A stretch of 64,000 bases of DNA from contig CM075344.1 in assembly GCA_037693485.1 (NCBI GenBank), positions 91,857,001-91,921,000 on the forward strand, in the 5' to 3' direction. The DNA is from Kitagawia praeruptora. Lineage: Eukaryota > Streptophyta > Magnoliopsida > Apiales > Apiaceae. Below, piece by piece: positions 11,376-21,587 of this stretch. How positions within the stretch are numbered: position 1 is the stretch's first letter; every line of letters starts with the position of its first letter. The notes under the pieces are model-generated. The model saw only the letters and a program-made list of their open reading frames with translations. It was not told where the DNA came from and made no database searches. The position numbers and the translations under genes are program-made.

Positions 11376-11677
11376 AAGGCTTAGATTTAGAGGTGTCTAG
11401 GAATTTGGTGACGTTGATACCATTGGAGCGGGGAAATCGAGTAAATGATGCCCAGGGATCCCAAAAGAGGGTGAAACTGGATAAGGATGATCCTTTGGTA
11501 ATGGAATTGAGGGCTCAGCAGGACGGGCTTAGTGTGGGTGCTCGGAGTGGCCTTTCTTCAGGAAAGGGGAAGATCGAAACTTTTATAAGAGGGATGACAC
11601 CGGACTCCATGAGTTCAAAAAGGGGACTGGAGGTGTCGGAGAGGACCTTCATCAAGAAGAAAGTTACTTTCAACGAT
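11376..11677. repeat. 302-bp segment present three times
   Basis: The stretch from aaggcttagatttagag to ttcaacgatt recurs at 13400-13701 and 17545-17846. It includes the leader end of NA2 and a piece of the NA1 frame, so duplication happened after NA2 inserted. Confidence 0.85.
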
Positions 11678-13305
11678 TTTTTTTTTTTGCTAATTAAAAT
11701 TTATACCAAAAGGAACAACGGATACAAGTCTAGGGGCATACCCCGCGAAATCAACTTACAAACATTACAACTGAGAACAGAAAATAAATAGACAACATGA
11801 GAACAAACTAGGTAACCTAGTTTAAAAACTAACACTACGGCATGCCATGAAAAACACGTGATAAATCCCTGCCTTCAGGGCCTCCATCCCAGCCAATACC
11901 ACCATACAACAGCCAATCTTCCCAAGCTCCTAAAGACTTATAGTCCTTCGCCGATACAAAACTCATTCCAGTAACCGCCCACAACTGGAACCTTGCAAGC
12001 ATAATCTTTTCAAGCGAGCCCCCAGCAATCAAGAAAATTGACATTCTAAAGTCAACAATGACACAGACAGTGCCATTTCTAGCATTCTTCACTGCATCAA
12101 GGAAGAAGTCCATGACCTTTTTAAAAACCTTGTTCTTACATTGACAAAACAGCACACAAACGTCATTAATCACAGAAGCTTCCTGAAAACCGTTTTTGGA
12201 CTCAGAAAACCACGTCCACAACATCCCACCTGGAAACGGTGAGGAATATGACCCCCTCAAAATGTCAGCATCAGACATGGTCTGCATAATCATCGTGGTG
12301 AAAACCCCCACCTGGACAGCAACTCTTTTACTATGGCTACAGAAGCAGCAGCCCACAGCACTACTTCGGAAATTCCAGATACCCAAAACTTGCCAATGGG
12401 CCACATCAACAATGGGGTTAAAACCATCCCCAACAATTAAAACATCTTGATACTCAACCTTATCCCTACTCTGGTCCACAAAGCACATATGGACCAGATC
12501 TTTCCTTCCCCAAGCCCAGAATTGATCGAAGCCTCGCCCCGTACAATCATTCAATTTCAACAATGCGCCAAACCCATAGGTAGGCTTAGGACCTCTGCTC
12601 CAAACCTGAGTCTTGTATAAAACACCTCCTTCAATGATAATCTGCTTTCCAGCAAGATCGCAATACAAAGTATTGCCTCCATTGCCTTCCCAACCATCTA
12701 TACTAGTGGCCACATTTGAAGTCACAAACCACTTCCGGAAAGTGCATAGTGAAATACACCAATCATATAAATTGTTTACACTCCAACTCTTTCTCAGAAG
12801 TCCGGAGGTCCCAGCAAAACTCAAAAGGACATTAAAGTAATTCAAATCAGCCAGGATACCATTTTCTTCATTGGCAGAAACTGCACTTTGTCCCTCAATC
12901 TCGTTAACTTGAGTCTTGCGAAGGCAAACCCAATCCTCAAAATCATCAAAAAACATCTGAATGTTTGTCACATGCTCGATACATAGCTCCAAAACCATGA
13001 AAAAGTCTAGCGAAATGTACCTACATACCAACAAATACCCCACTAATCTCAAATCAAGTTCATCAAAAGAGAAAACTTGCTGAGGCAAACCATCAAACAT
13101 AAGCTTGGTAACCAGATTTTCCTTAATCCCCCCAGTTGCCTTCTGTTTGTGAGAGTAAGAGTCCTCCAACTCTTCAACAAATCGGCCGACCGAAATCAAA
13201 CCCCCAGACATGGGATTTTGAGCTAGAAAGAGCTCGAATTCATTTTGCTTACATATGGAATCTTTCAGAACAAGCTTCACCAAGCCATCCTGACTTGAAG
13301 CCATC
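11678..13305 (-). mobile_element. NA4: RT-less retroposon, 5'-truncated at its ATG
   Basis: The 3' end (poly(T), GCTAATTAAAAT, inverted hairpin at about 11731-11746) abuts the NA1 frame at KKVTFND. The 5' boundary falls one base before its ATG and is joined to gypsy integrase sequence, not to NA1. This end is therefore either a truncation into rearranged DNA or a recombination junction. Confidence 0.75.
11835..13304 (-). CDS. NA4 protein, 489 residues, unknown
   Basis: An uninterrupted frame from MASSQDGLVKLVLKD to a C terminus ending RVFHGMP just before the 3' UTR. Tryptophan- and aromatic-rich with alternating hydrophobic residues, probably beta-structured. It contains an FPGGMLWTWF stretch in the C-terminal half that may correspond to the PGG motif of NA1 and NA3. 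The start MASSQDGLVK resembles MEALGDGLICK of NA6, so these two belong to one protein subtype. No RVSF unit, catalytic motif or known domain is visible. As the leader is missing this copy probably has no promoter of its own. Confidence 0.55.
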   Translation of the reverse strand: MASSQDGLVKLVLKDSICKQNEFELFLAQNPMSGGLISVGRFVEELEDSYSHKQKATGGIKENLVTKLMFDGLPQQVFSFDELDLRLVGYLLVCRYISLDFFMVLELCIEHVTNIQMFFDDFEDWVCLRKTQVNEIEGQSAVSANEENGILADLNYFNVLLSFAGTSGLLRKSWSVNNLYDWCISLCTFRKWFVTSNVATSIDGWEGNGGNTLYCDLAGKQIIIEGGVLYKTQVWSRGPKPTYGFGALLKLNDCTGRGFDQFWAWGRKDLVHMCFVDQSRDKVEYQDVLIVGDGFNPIVDVAHWQVLGIWNFRSSAVGCCFCSHSKRVAVQVGVFTTMIMQTMSDADILRGSYSSPFPGGMLWTWFSESKNGFQEASVINDVCVLFCQCKNKVFKKVMDFFLDAVKNARNGTVCVIVDFRMSIFLIAGGSLEKIMLARFQLWAVTGMSFVSAKDYKSLGAWEDWLLYGGIGWDGGPEGRDLSRVFHGMP

Positions 13306-13416
13306 CTGCCAGTCTTCCCCTGATTAGAACTATCACATCTCTTGTCTGTTGTACCAGTTCAGGTCTAATATCTTCCTCTCACCAACTTCTTCCCAACATA
13401 AGGCTTAGATTTAGAG

Positions 13417-14493
13417 GTGTCTAGGAATTTGGTGACGTTGATACCATTGGAGCGGGGAAATCGAGTAAATGATGCCCAGGGATCCCAAAAGAGGGTGAAA
13501 CTAGATAAGGATGATCCTTTGGTAATGGAATTGAGGGCTCAGCAGGACGGGCTTAGTGTGGGTGCTCGGAGTGGCCTTTCTTCAGGAAAGGGGAAGATCG
13601 AAACTTTTATAAGAGGGATGACACCGGACTCCATGAGTTCAAAAAGGGGGCTGGAGGTGTCGGAGAGGACCTTCATCAAGAAGAAAGTTACTTTCAACGA
13701 TTTGGTTATTGAAATTAATGATTTAAATAATGAGATGTCCGATTCAATTTCAAAGGAAGCTACTGACTTTACTGTTGGTGCTAATGTGGATTTGGAAGTC
13801 AATTCCTTTTTGGTGGATGAAGGAATGGATTTGCCAAATTTGGGTGAAAATGTGGCTTGTCGAAAGGCTTACCTTAGGAAGGTTACTCTTAATGTGGAGG
13901 TTGTCAAGCCTGCGAGGAAATCGGTGAAGTGGAAGGATAATATCCAGGTTATTATTGATCAAGAGGATGATAGTCAGGTCAATAAGAAGTTGGTTATGGA
14001 TGAGGAGGTAGATCAAAAGCTGAAGGAAAAGGGCATTGAAGCTGTTCAGTACTTCAGGAGTAGGGGTTGTGTTCTGGAAGGGACAGGAAGGGTGTTGAGG
14101 CGTATGCTTAGGATACTTGGGTGTGAACCAGGAGGTTACACTTATTTTAATTATTGTTATTGGGGTAGCTACTTGACATTGTATTGTGAGGGTGTCATGA
14201 TACAAGATGTAGAGCTGGATGCTCACAATGTGTGTGCTATGCGCACTGCAAAGTGGGTATTTGCTTGTTATGATGTCCTTGACAGTAAGGGTCTGGTTGA
14301 AGACCCTTTAGGAATGGCGGATGCTTTAAACCCAGTCATGGTGATTGTGGTAGTATACTCTGAAAATTCGCAGCAGGGGCGAAAGTTTGTTACAATAGAT
14401 GATGAAGGGAGGACTCTGCTCTACGATGTTTTTCTAGTATACTGCGGGGTTTATGCAGTATTGCAGACTGGAATGTTCATGGCAATTTTCTAG
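13417..14493 (+). pseudogene. NA1 protein, middle and C-terminal part (copy 1)
   Basis: Open frame from NLVTLIPLERGNRV through QKRVKLDKDD, KKVTFNDLVIEI and KSVKWKDNIQV, ending after LGCEPGGYTYFNY and a hydrophobic region rich in Y, V and L. KKVTF and KSVKW are again RVxF-like. The C-terminal 100 residues alternate hydrophobic residues in beta-like fashion. The first codons (MSR) come from the junction with NA2 leader DNA, not from a native start. The stop is followed by 110 bp of 3' UTR and the hairpin. Confidence 0.65.
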
Positions 14494-14601
14494 TTTTAGG
14501 ATTCTGATTGTGTTTATGCTCTGCTGTTGTTGATTGCTAGTTTTCTAGCATTATTGATGTTTTTTCTCTGTTGTTCCATTAGGTAGATGGTTTTATTTTC
14601 G

Positions 14602-14615
14602 CGGGGTATGCCCCT
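14602..14615 (+). other. conserved 3'-UTR hairpin of the retroposon family
   Basis: GCGGGG-TATG-CCCC can form a 4-bp GC stem with a TATG loop. It lies about 45 bases before the TTTTAATTAGC-poly(A) end. The same hairpin occurs in nearly every NA element here and in L1-C, and is the best candidate for the site recognised by the LINE reverse transcriptase. Confidence 0.7.
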
Positions 14616-14664
14616 AGAGATGTAATCGTTTGCCTGTGGTATAAATTTTAATTAGCAAAAAAGA

Positions 14665-16934
14665 AAGAAAGGATATTATAGTACCCTACTTGAAAATCTC
14701 AACACATCATCGTATGCATATATAAGAGTTATGCATACGTATTTACTAACAGGTTTATAAATCATCGTAAATAAACCATACATCTCATGCTGATTCGCAA
14801 AATACATTTAAGCAGTTCATAGTAGTTATACCACAACAACAACAGTTTGAAAATACTTGAAGTACAGTTTCGAAAACTTGCCTTGAGGTCTCGGAATAGT
14901 CGGGGTGCAAAGGGTGGTCCGGTAATCTAGAACATAAGCATAAAGGCATCGTTAATTCTAAACTTGAATTATCGACTTTTTACGAGTACTCAACACGTAA
15001 AACGTGGTAACGAACCAAATAAACCCTTCACATCCTTAACATATTCGCATGGGTCAAATACTCCATATAACATGCATTACATATCAATTCCATTTTTCAA
15101 GACCATGTCACTTAACCAAATTTCCATTTCATTTTCCAAGTTTTTTTTTTCTAACGGCGATTCGCTTTGAACAACCTTCGCTCCCGAATTTTTATAAAAT
15201 CGACCATTTACTCTGTTAAGCTCAAATTTTGCAGAGAACTTCCTGGACATACCACCTAGCTACTGTAAAAATTTCATAACTCAACTAGGTGTCTAAGCTA
15301 GTCTTTTATGCTCTCAAAGTTGGTAACCCGTAGCAGTTTTACCATTGAATCGCCTATACCAAAATGGTCATAACTCTTAAACCGTAAATTGAAATGCTTC
15401 GATTCTTGCGCTCACGCAATCTATGACTCAAAATCTCCAAGTATAGGTCATGTTCTAAACAAGAACAAGAATTTATAGCTACTGTCAAACATGAAATTTA
15501 GACTTAAAGAAATTTCGGCATTACGACGACTATAAATCGGATAATCCAAAATTCAAAACCTTCCAATAACATCAACCAACACTCCAAATCCCAATTCCAT
15601 GTTATACAAGATATATATTAGGTCAAGGGCTGCTTAAACTCTTAAAACTTCATATTTATCAACTAACAAAACTCGTACAAAGAGCTAATGCTCATAACAT
15701 GCATACTATCTCAAATCCTCATCAAAACTCCATAAAACTTCAAAGAAGAGCTAGGGTTTCAAGAGTGTTTTACCTTCTTTGATGTTTGAACAACCTTAAC
15801 AAAGCTTAACAAGGCTTGAGATCAAGTTCACAAGCTATTATAACCCTCAAACTTCAAGATCTAAACAAAAGTTCATAAGTTACTATTTACTCAACAACTT
15901 CTTGATTTTATTTGAGCAAGCTATAGTTAGTGTAAAATCATGAAATTAAATCCTCACCCTGGATATATCATGAAGTAATCCCAGAAATATTTTGATGATT
16001 TTAGGACAAGTAGAGCTTGGAGAGAAAATTCCTTTTTCTTGGCTATCTTGAAAAGTATTAAGAAAAGTGGAAGAGCGGCAGCAACTTGTCGAATTTATTT
16101 GACCACTCAAACGACCTTGAAAAATTACGAAATTAAATCCGCAACTCCATATTGATGTATAGAAGAACTGGAATTTTTTTCATGATTTTTAGATGAGGGG
16201 AAGTGGGTGAAAAAAAATCGGAAAGACACCTTTGTATGGTTTGGTCGGGAATTGCTTGAAAATGGGAAAGAGAGTTTCTTATTTTTCTTGGATTCTTGAG
16301 TGTGATTAGCAACTGAATTATGAAGTTAATTTACACTCAAGGATGCAGCCATACCATGGTAAAAGTTTAGGACACCCACTTTCCGATTTGTCTCCATAAA
16401 TCAATAAAGTTTGTCCCCTTTACTATTCACTCTAATTTGATTGAATTTGAATTAAATAGTTTGATTTAAAACTAATTATTTTGCATGACACTTGCATGAC
16501 ATATTGCATGGTAACTTGCATGTATATTACTCATCTTAATAATCAACCAATGCTTACCATTTAATTCCATAGGCAAGTTTGGAGATTTTCTTGTTAAAGC
16601 GTTTCGTCGCGTAGAAATTTCTTTCGTCATTCTTGAACATTTGTCTTTGAAATTCTTCTAATAAATTCCATAATTCCTTGTCTTGGTATTTAACTTAGCT
16701 TAGAGATTGTCTTAACCTCCATATCCCATATTTATACCAATATTTAATAAAAGTGAAAATCTACGTAATCTGACGGTTTCTGCATTCCATTTCTTCTTTG
16801 TACAACGATACTTTATTCATAAAAGTATAAATATTTCTTCATTCATATATTATGATCTTAAAAACTTTACAAAACTTCCACCAATCGCTGTTTATGATCA
16901 TTTTAAAAATATTACAAAAATCTGGGTTCTTACA
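14665..16934 (-). repeat. gypsy LTR, 5' segment (copy 1)
   Basis: Continues the LTR interrupted by NA1. Its start TGTAAGAACCC at 16934 directly follows the polypurine tract, so this copy sits in 3'-LTR context. No coding sequence is seen in these 2.3 kb. Confidence 0.8.
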
Positions 16935-16947
16935 ACCTTCCCTCCTT
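16935..16947 (-). other. gypsy polypurine tract
   Basis: AAGGAGGGAAGGT on the minus strand immediately before the LTR start, the usual plus-strand primer of LTR retrotransposons. Confidence 0.75.
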
Positions 16948-16973
16948 AAAAGGATTCCGTCCCGGAATCATTT

Positions 16974-17543
16974 CTAGAACAGATGGGGGTACTTCTCTTG
17001 CATGGCGCTTTCCAATTCCCAGGTTGATTCCTCGACATTGTGATTAGTCCACAAAACTCTTACCAGGCTGATGGTCTTGTTTCTGAGTACTTGCTCTTTC
17101 CGGTCTATGATTTCCACCGGTCTTTCGACGTAGGACAAATCTGGCTGTAAATCTACATGCTCATGTTCCACTATATGTTTGGCATTGCGATTGTACTTCC
17201 TCAGCATAGACACATGGAAAACGTTATGTACTTGCTGCAGACCTGGAGGTAAGGCTAACTCGTAAGCCACTTGTCCAATCCGCCTTAATATCTCGAAAGG
17301 TCCGATGTATCTCGGACTCAACTTCCCTTTCTTCCCAAACCTCATCAGTCCTTTCCAGGGAGATACATTTAGCAGCACTATATCTCCTACTTCATATTCT
17401 CTATCCTTCCGAGATAAGTCGGCATACTTACATTGTCTGTCTTGGGCTGCTGCCAGTCTTCCCCTGATTAGAACTATCACATCTCTTGTCTGTTGTACCA
17501 GTTCAGGTCCTAATATCTTCCTCTCACCAACTTCTTCCCAACA
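16974..17543 (-). pseudogene. gypsy integrase C-terminal region with chromodomain
   Basis: The end of pol. It shows the GPELVQQT and IVLIRGRL region, the GPF/Y-type block SPRYIGPFEILRRIG, LPPGLQQVHNVFHVSMLRKY, and a chromodomain tail with RVLWTNHNVEESTWELES ending EKYPHLF. Chromodomains of this group direct integration towards methylated-histone chromatin. The upstream catalytic core is missing: at 17544/17545 the sequence changes abruptly to NA2-leader and NA1 DNA. The remaining frame is open but is only a fragment. Confidence 0.88.
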
Positions 17544-17561
17544 TAAGGCTTAGATTTAGAG

Positions 17562-18638
17562 GTGTCTAGGAATTTGGTGACGTTGATACCATTGGAGCGG
17601 GGAAATCGAGTAAATGATGCCCAGGGATCCCAAAAGAGGGTGAAACTGGATAAGGATGATCCTTTGGTAATGGAATTGAGGGCTCAGCAGGACGGGCTTA
17701 GTGTGGGTGCTCGGAGTGGCCTTTCTTCAGGAAAGGGGAAGATCGAAACTTTTATAAGAGGGATGACACCGGACTCCATGAGTTCAAAAAGGGGGCTGGA
17801 GGTGTCGGAGAGGACCTTCATCAAGAAGAAAGTTACTTTCAACGATTTGGTTATTGAAATTAATGATTTAAATAATGAGATGTCCGATTCAATTTCAAAG
17901 GAAGCTACTGACTTTACTGTTGGTGCTAATGTGGATTTGGAAGTCAATTCCTTTTTGGTGGATGAAGGAATGGATTTGCCAAATTTGGGTGAAAATGTGG
18001 CTTGTCGAAAGGCTTACCTTAGGAAGGTTACTCTTAATGTGGAGGTTGTCAAGCCTGCGAGGAAATCGGTGAAGTGGAAGGATAATATCCAGGTTATTAT
18101 TGATCAAGAGGATGATAGTCAGGTCAATAAGAAGTTGGTTATGGATGAGGAGGTAGATCAAAAGCTGAAGGAAAAGGGCATTGAAGCTGTTCAGTACTTC
18201 AGGAGTAGGGGTTGTGTTCTGGAAGGGACAGGAAGGGTGTTGAGGCGTATGCTTAGGATACTTGGGTGTGAACCAGGAGGTTACACTTATTTTAATTATT
18301 GTTATTGGGGTAGCTACTTGACATTGTATTGTGAGGGTGTCATGATACAAGATGTAGAGCTGGATGCTCACAATGTGTGTGCTATGCGCACTGCAAAGTG
18401 GGTATTTTCTTGTTATGATGTCCTTGACAGTAAGGGTCTGGTTGAAGACCCTTTAGGAATGGCGGATGCTTTAAACCCAGTCATGGTGATTGTGGTAGTA
18501 TACTCTGAAAATTCGCTGCAGGGGCGAAAGTTTGGTACAACAGATGATGAAGGGAGGACTCTGCTCTACGATGTTTTTCTAGTATACTGCGGGGTTTATG
18601 CAGTATTGCAGACTGGAATGTTCATGGCAATTTTCTAG
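17562..18638 (+). pseudogene. NA1 protein, middle and C-terminal part (copy 2)
   Basis: A 358-codon frame nearly identical to 13417-14493. I see only a handful of residue changes, all near the C terminus (VFACYD to VFSCYD, SQQGRKFVTID to SLQGRKFGTTD). The hairpin and A-rich tail follow, ending at 18809. It is a product of tandem duplication, not a separate insertion. Confidence 0.7.
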
Positions 18639-18809
18639 TTTTAGGATTCTGATTGTGTTTATGCTCTGCTGTTGTTGATTGCTAGTTTTCTAGCATTATT
18701 GATGTTTTTTCTCTGTTGTTCCATTAGGTAGATGGTTTTATTTTCGCGGGGTATGCCCCTAGAGATGTAATCGTTTGCCTGTGGTATAAATTTTAATTAG
18801 CAAAAAAGA

Positions 18810-21587
18810 AAGAAAGGATATTATAGTACCCTACTTGAAAATCTCAACACATCATCGTATGCATATATAAGAGTTATGCATACGTATTTACTAACAGGTT
18901 TATAAATCATCGTAAATAAACCATACATCTCATGCTGATTCGCAAAATACATTTAAGCAGTTCATAGTAGTTATACCACAACAACAACAGTTTGAAAATA
19001 CTTGAAGTACAGTTTCGAAAACTTGCCTTGAGGTCTCGGAATAGTCGGGGTGCAAAGGGTGGTCCGGTAATCTAGAACATAAGCATAAAGGCATCGTTAA
19101 TTCTAAACTTGAATTATCGACTTTTTACGAGTACTCAACACGTAAAACGTGGTAACGAACCAAATAAACCCTTCACATCCTTAACATATTCGCATGGGTC
19201 AAATACTCCATATAACATGCATTACATATCAATTCCATTTTTCAAGACCATGTCACTTAACCAAATTTCCATTTCATTTTCCAAGTTTTTTTTTTCTAAC
19301 GGCGATTCGCTTTGAACAACCTTCGCTCCCGAATTTTTATAAAATCGACCATTTACTCTGTTAAGCTCAAATTTTGCAGAGAACTTCCTGGACATACCAC
19401 CTAGCTACTGTAAAAATTTCATAACTCAACTAGGTGTCTAAGCTAGTCTTTTATGCTCTCAAAGTTGGTAACCCGTAGCAGTTTTACCATTGAATCGCCT
19501 ATACCAAAATGGTCATAACTCTTAAACCGTAAATTGAAATGCTTCGATTCTTGCGCTCACGCGATCTATGACTCAAAATCTCCAAGTATAGGTCATGTTC
19601 TAAACAAGAACAAGAATTTATAGCTACTGTCAAACATGAAATTTAGACTTAAAGAAATTTCGGCATTACGACGACTATAAATCGGATAATCCAAAATTCA
19701 AAACCTTGTAATAACATCAACCAACACTCTAAATCCCAATTCCATGTTATAAAAGATATATATTAGGTCAAGGGCTACTTAAAATCTTAAAACTTCATAT
19801 TTATCAACTAACAAAACTCGTACAAAGAGCTAATGCTCATAACATGCATACTATCTCAAACTAATGCTCATAACATGCATACTATCTCAAATCCTCATCA
19901 AAACTCCATAAAACTTCAAAGAAGAGCTAGGGTTTCAAGAGTGTTTTACCTTCTTTGATGTTTGAACAACCTTAACAAAGCTTAACAAGGCTTGAGATCA
20001 AGTTCACAAGCTATTATAACCCTCAAACTTCAAGATCTAAACAAAAGTTCATAAGAAGTTACTATTTACTCAACAACTTCTTGATTTTATTTGAGCAAGC
20101 TATAGTTAGTGTAAAATCATGAAATTAAATCCTCACCCTGGATATATCATGAAGTAATCCCAGAAATATTTTGATGATTTTAGGACAAGTAGAGCTTGGA
20201 GAGAAAATTCCTTTTTCTTGGCTATCTTGAAAAGTATTAAGAAAAGTGGAAGAGCAGCAGCAACTTGTCGAATTTATTTGACCACTCAAACGACCTTGAA
20301 AAATTACGAAATTAAATCCGCAACTCCATATTGATGTATAGAAGAACTGGAATTTTTTTCATGATTTTTAGATGATCGGAAGTGGGTGAAAAAAAATCGG
20401 AAAGACACCCCTGTATGGTTTGGCCGGGAATTGCTTGAAACTGGGAAAGAGAGTTTCTTGTTTTTCTTGGATTCTTGAGTGTGATTAGCAACTGAATTAT
20501 GAAGTTAATTTACACTCAAGGATGTAGCCATACCATGGTAAAAGTGTAGGACACCCACTTTCCAATTTGTCTCCATAAATCAATAAAGTTTGTCCCCTTT
20601 ACTATTCACTCTAATTTGATTGAATTTGAATTAAATAGTTTGATTTAAAACTAATTATTTTGCATGACACTTGCATGACATATTGCATGGTAACTTGCAT
20701 GTATATCGGAAGTGGTCTAAATGAGGGTATGTCTGCTATGCGGGTGGCGGAACCTGTGGATGATATTCCTTGGGAGGATCTCCATGTTGTCAGTATCCTC
20801 CCTTCTATCGATGCGAGTTTTCTAACTATGAAGAATCATGTTTGTGGAAAGATAAAGGAGGATCGAGCGAGTACTGGGCTTGGCAATGGCGGGTACCCCA
20901 TTGTGGCGATTGATAAGGGGTCTACAAACCGGAATACATGGCAGATGGAGGCTGCCCCTAAAGCTGATTATGCTGCTGGCAGGAAGGAGGAGGAGCGGGA
21001 TGCTGGGGACCATGGCAATGGAAAGCTGGAAGGCAATAGGCAGGATAAAAAGGTTCGCTGGACTAAATCCAGGATCAAACAATGGAGAGCGACTAGAGGA
21101 GGTCACTCCAAAAAGATTTAATCATGGATGTTTAAGCTTTTGTTCTATTTCCTTACTTGTTGACTGTTGACTGTAAAATGACTTAATGTTGTTTTGGTTT
21201 TGTTATTTGAATGCTGATATCGCGGGGTATGCCCCTAGATTTGTGTAAGTTGTTCCTTTTTGGTATAAATTTTAATTAGCAAAAAAAAAACATTTGTCTT
21301 TGAAATTCTTCTAATAAATTCCATAATTCCTTGTCTTGGTATTTAACTTAGCTTAGAGATTGTCTTAACCTCCATATCCCATATTTATACCAATATTTAA
21401 TAAAAGTGAAAATCTACGTAATCTGACGGTTTCTGCATTCCATTTCTTCTTTGTACAACGATACTTTATTCATAAAAGTATAAATATTTCTTCATTCATA
21501 TATTATGATCTTAAAAACTTTACATAACTTCCACCAATCGCTGTTTATGATCATTTTAAAAATATTACAAAAATCTGGGTTCTTACA
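18810..21587 (-). repeat. gypsy LTR, 5' segment (copy 2, outer end)
   Basis: Begins (in element sense) TGTAAGAACCC at 21587 next to L1-A sequence. This should be the original outer end of the 5' LTR. It is interrupted by NA5. A short repeat near 19805-19885 (aactaatgctcataacatgc twice) distinguishes it from copy 1. Nothing coding is seen. Confidence 0.78.
20707..21290 (+). mobile_element. NA5: 5'-truncated RT-less retroposon with target deletion
   Basis: The 3' hairpin lies at about 21221-21235 and TTTTAATTAGC plus ten A at 21270-21290. There is no leader and no target duplication. Comparison with duplication copy 1 shows that the target lost 111 bp at the insertion point. The remaining frame (20709-21121) encodes the C-terminal end of an RVSF-type protein: DDIPWEDLHVVSILPSID, a charged linker, then the tail KVRWTKSRIKQWRATRGGH. 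Confidence 0.8.

Larger units (their letters stand above)
6644..11402 (-). mobile_element. NA2: RT-less retroposon inserted in NA1
   Basis: Minus strand. Poly(T) plus GCTAATTAAA at 6644-6660 and the inverted hairpin at about 6690-6706 mark its 3' end. Its 5' leader is read from about 11402 down and lacks the outermost part, so it is slightly 5'-truncated. The NA1 frame continues exactly across it (PKKVSF before, NLVTLIP after). NA3 is nested at 8234-10538. Confidence 0.8.
6179..14664 (+). mobile_element. NA1: full-length RT-less retroposon with nested insertions
   Basis: Inserted in the gypsy LTR with a perfect 14-bp target duplication (aagaaaggatatta at 6165-6178 and 14665-14678). The 5' leader has ATGAGAGTCG at 6200, CT-rich sequence and CTAGCCGCC at 6248. 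The 3' end has the hairpin at 14602-14615 and TTTTAATTAGC plus A-rich tail. The body is split by NA2 (6644-11402) and NA4 (11678-13305), and a gypsy pol fragment (13306-13399) plus a repeated 302-bp stretch have been interposed by rearrangement. Its reading frame is described in separate entries. There is no reverse transcriptase. Confidence 0.85.
13306..17449. repeat. 4.1-kb tandem duplication, copy 1
   Basis: Starts ctgccagtcttcccc in gypsy integrase and contains the pol/NA junction, the 3' part of NA1, 2.3 kb of gypsy LTR, the polypurine tract and the integrase tail. It is followed directly by copy 2. The copies differ by scattered single bases and a few small indels, so the event is recent compared with decay elsewhere in the element. 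Confidence 0.88.
1..21587 (-). mobile_element. Ty3/gypsy chromovirus (Tekay/Del-like), 5' part, nested and rearranged
   Basis: A minus-strand LTR retrotransposon. Along its own sense strand the order is 5' LTR (starts TGTAAGAACCC at 21587, ends GTGTTACA at 4437), primer-binding site, a spliced accessory frame, gag with two zinc knuckles, aspartic protease, RT and RNase H, leaving the window at base 1. The LTR is about 4.0 kb once insertions are removed and has TGTAA...TTACA inverted ends. The chromodomain-type integrase tail (16974-17543) and the RT suggest the Tekay/Del chromovirus lineage. It inserted into the endonuclease coding part of L1-A, which resumes at 21588. At least five nonsense codons make it dead. 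NA1-NA5 and a 4.1 kb tandem duplication lie within these limits. The 3' LTR is outside the window. Confidence 0.85.
17450..21587. repeat. 4.1-kb tandem duplication, copy 2
   Basis: Repeats copy 1 in the same orientation up to the LTR start at 21587, where copy 1 goes on into the polypurine tract and this copy meets L1-A. NA5 (20707-21290) replaces 111 bp that copy 1 still has at 16527-16637. Confidence 0.88.
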
